From positions 2,852,001 through 2,916,000 of the forward strand of contig NZ_AP025018.1 of assembly GCF_019977735.1 (NCBI RefSeq): DNA of 64,000 bases, written 5' to 3'. Positions 63,288 to 64,000 of this stretch are shown here, piece by piece. The stretch's first letter is position 1. Each line of letters begins with the position of its first letter. A program made the translations under genes and the position numbers. The notes below the pieces were generated by a model. The model worked only from the letters and a program-made list of their open reading frames with translations. It was not told the DNA's origin and did no database searches. The DNA comes from Calothrix sp. PCC 7716 (GTDB taxonomy: Bacteria; Cyanobacteriota; Cyanobacteriia; Cyanobacteriales; Nostocaceae).

Positions 63288-63506
63288 ATGTTAAGATTTG
63301 CAACCGTAATCATAATCATAGCGATGATTGGGATGATGGTGGCTGTTGCCAAGATGCCAAAGCAACAAATGATGATAATGTCGGCGCCCTTCGGGTTCGC
63401 CAGTTTGACGGGACGGAAGCCGACACCGCCAACTGGCTCACCAAGAATCAGCAAAAAAAGCTACAGTAACCGAACTTCTGTAAAATATTCTTTGCTCCTA
63501 ATTTAA
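63288..63506 (+). CDS. Possible small membrane protein
   Basis: 72 codons with a hydrophobic N-terminal stretch ([22 protein letters not shown]), then a polar tail read from a 'cgggttcgccagtttgacggg' type repeat. Another frame (63257-63469) is also open here. A weak GGGA lies close to the ATG. It may be a real single-span peptide or an accident of repeat sequence. Confidence 0.3.
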   Translation: MLRFATVIIIIAMIGMMVAVAKMPKQQMMIMSAPFGFASLTGRKPTPPTGSPRISKKSYSNRTSVKYSLLLI

Positions 63507-63531
63507 ATTTGACAAAGGAAGCTTGAGAATT

Positions 63532-64000
63532 ATGGCGCCTCTAGCACTGCTGAGTGTATCGAATAAAACAGGTTTAATCGACCTAGCAAAAAGTTTAGTG
63601 GAAGAATTTGGCTTTGATATAGTTAGCAGTGGAGGAACCGCTAAAGCTTTAAAGGATGCAGGTTTACCAGTAACTAAAGTCGCTGATTATACTGGTTTAC
63701 CCGAAATTTTAGGTGGAAGAGTCAAAACTTTGCATCCACGTATTCACGGTGGAATATTAGCACGTCGTGACATTCCCCAGGATGTAACAGATTTGGAAGC
63801 AAATCAAATTCGTCCTATTGATTTGGTTGTTGTAAATCTTTATCCTTTTGAAGAAACCATATCTAAACCGGGTGTAACTCTAGCTGAAGCTGTAGAGCAG
63901 ATTGATATTGGTGGCCCTGCAATGTTACGAGCAGCATCGAAAAACTTTGCTCATTTAACTGTATTATGTGACCCCGCTCAATATAATGAGTATCTCCAAG
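63532..64000 (+). CDS. purH: PurH, AICAR transformylase / IMP cyclohydrolase (partial)
   Basis: The first 156 codons of a protein that continues past the window end. ATG at 63532 with AAAGGAAG upstream. The start [20 protein letters not shown], then [42 protein letters not shown] and [17 protein letters not shown] are the cyclohydrolase (MGS-fold) half of PurH, which makes IMP in the last steps of purine synthesis. Confidence 0.95.
   Translation, partial: MAPLALLSVSNKTGLIDLAKSLVEEFGFDIVSSGGTAKALKDAGLPVTKVADYTGLPEILGGRVKTLHPRIHGGILARRDIPQDVTDLEANQIRPIDLVVVNLYPFEETISKPGVTLAEAVEQIDIGGPAMLRAASKNFAHLTVLCDPAQYNEYLQ

Noticed and set aside
63257-63469. Second open frame overlapping the small membrane ORF
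   Set aside because: Polar, His/Asp-rich reading of the same repeat-containing sequence; less protein-like than the 63288 frame, itself weak.

Overview
The window is chromosomal DNA of a filamentous, heterocystous-type (Nostocales) cyanobacterium. It carries photosystem II cytochrome c-550 (PsbV), plastocyanin and cytochrome c6, a kdpA-kdpB-kdpG-kdpC operon, a ScyE-like protein, Rcp-type regulators and DUF2555, and it is littered with short palindromic repeats typical of this group. The usual cyanobacterial palindrome GCGATCGC was not seen. Instead GGCGCC occurs roughly 120 times by eye, against about 3-4 expected at about 39% GC. The genome therefore appears to use an alternate highly iterated palindrome. 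The genus cannot be fixed from this window.

Layout. 0-11.4 kb: the C-terminus of a NACHT-like NTPase, a PD-(D/E)XK-like protein, D-lactate dehydrogenase, two paralogous MFS transporters, a sugar-binding lipoprotein and ABC permease, a DUF4058 pseudogene and a PEP-CTERM ScyE-like protein. 11.5-12.5 kb: remnants of an IS607-type element. 12.5-20.7 kb: a two-component pair divergent from the kdp operon, then the second sugar permease. 20.8-22.8 kb: psbV, petE, petJ. 22.8-31.1 kb: a TonB-like membrane protein, an unusual cytochrome b paralogue, a cation/proton antiporter, the ordinary tRNA-Glu, and a histidine-less sensor kinase with an SRPBCC protein. 31.9-34.7 kb: an RHH-like regulator, HNH nuclease and polysaccharide deacetylase.

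34.7-41.8 kb is the most striking region: a tRNA array on one strand. I read 26 tRNA genes with anticodons for 19 amino acids (none read for Val), two tRNA pseudogenes and two more remnants. Interleaved are a 64-aa leader ORF behind a strong promoter with three phased TGTAGT repeats, a 211-aa coiled-coil protein, a PARG-like macrodomain hydrolase, an RNA ligase and a divergent EF-Tu. tRNA arrays are known in some Nostocales and have been linked to survival under translational stress. The combination with RNA ligase, ADP-ribose hydrolase and spare EF-Tu looks like a self-contained back-up and repair kit for translation. That function is inference.

42-55.5 kb: a GNAT pseudogene, a stress cluster (Dps, ChaB-like protein, TIGR02587/TIGR02588 membrane pair, GlsB-like), a run of response regulators and hybrid kinases, and housekeeping genes (HAD hydrolase, S4 protein, coaBC, esterase). 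56-62 kb: a divergent pair, WD40-GTPase-TIR and NACHT NTPase, that has the look of an antiphage or cell-suicide locus. The window ends with a CPA-type antiporter and the start of purH.
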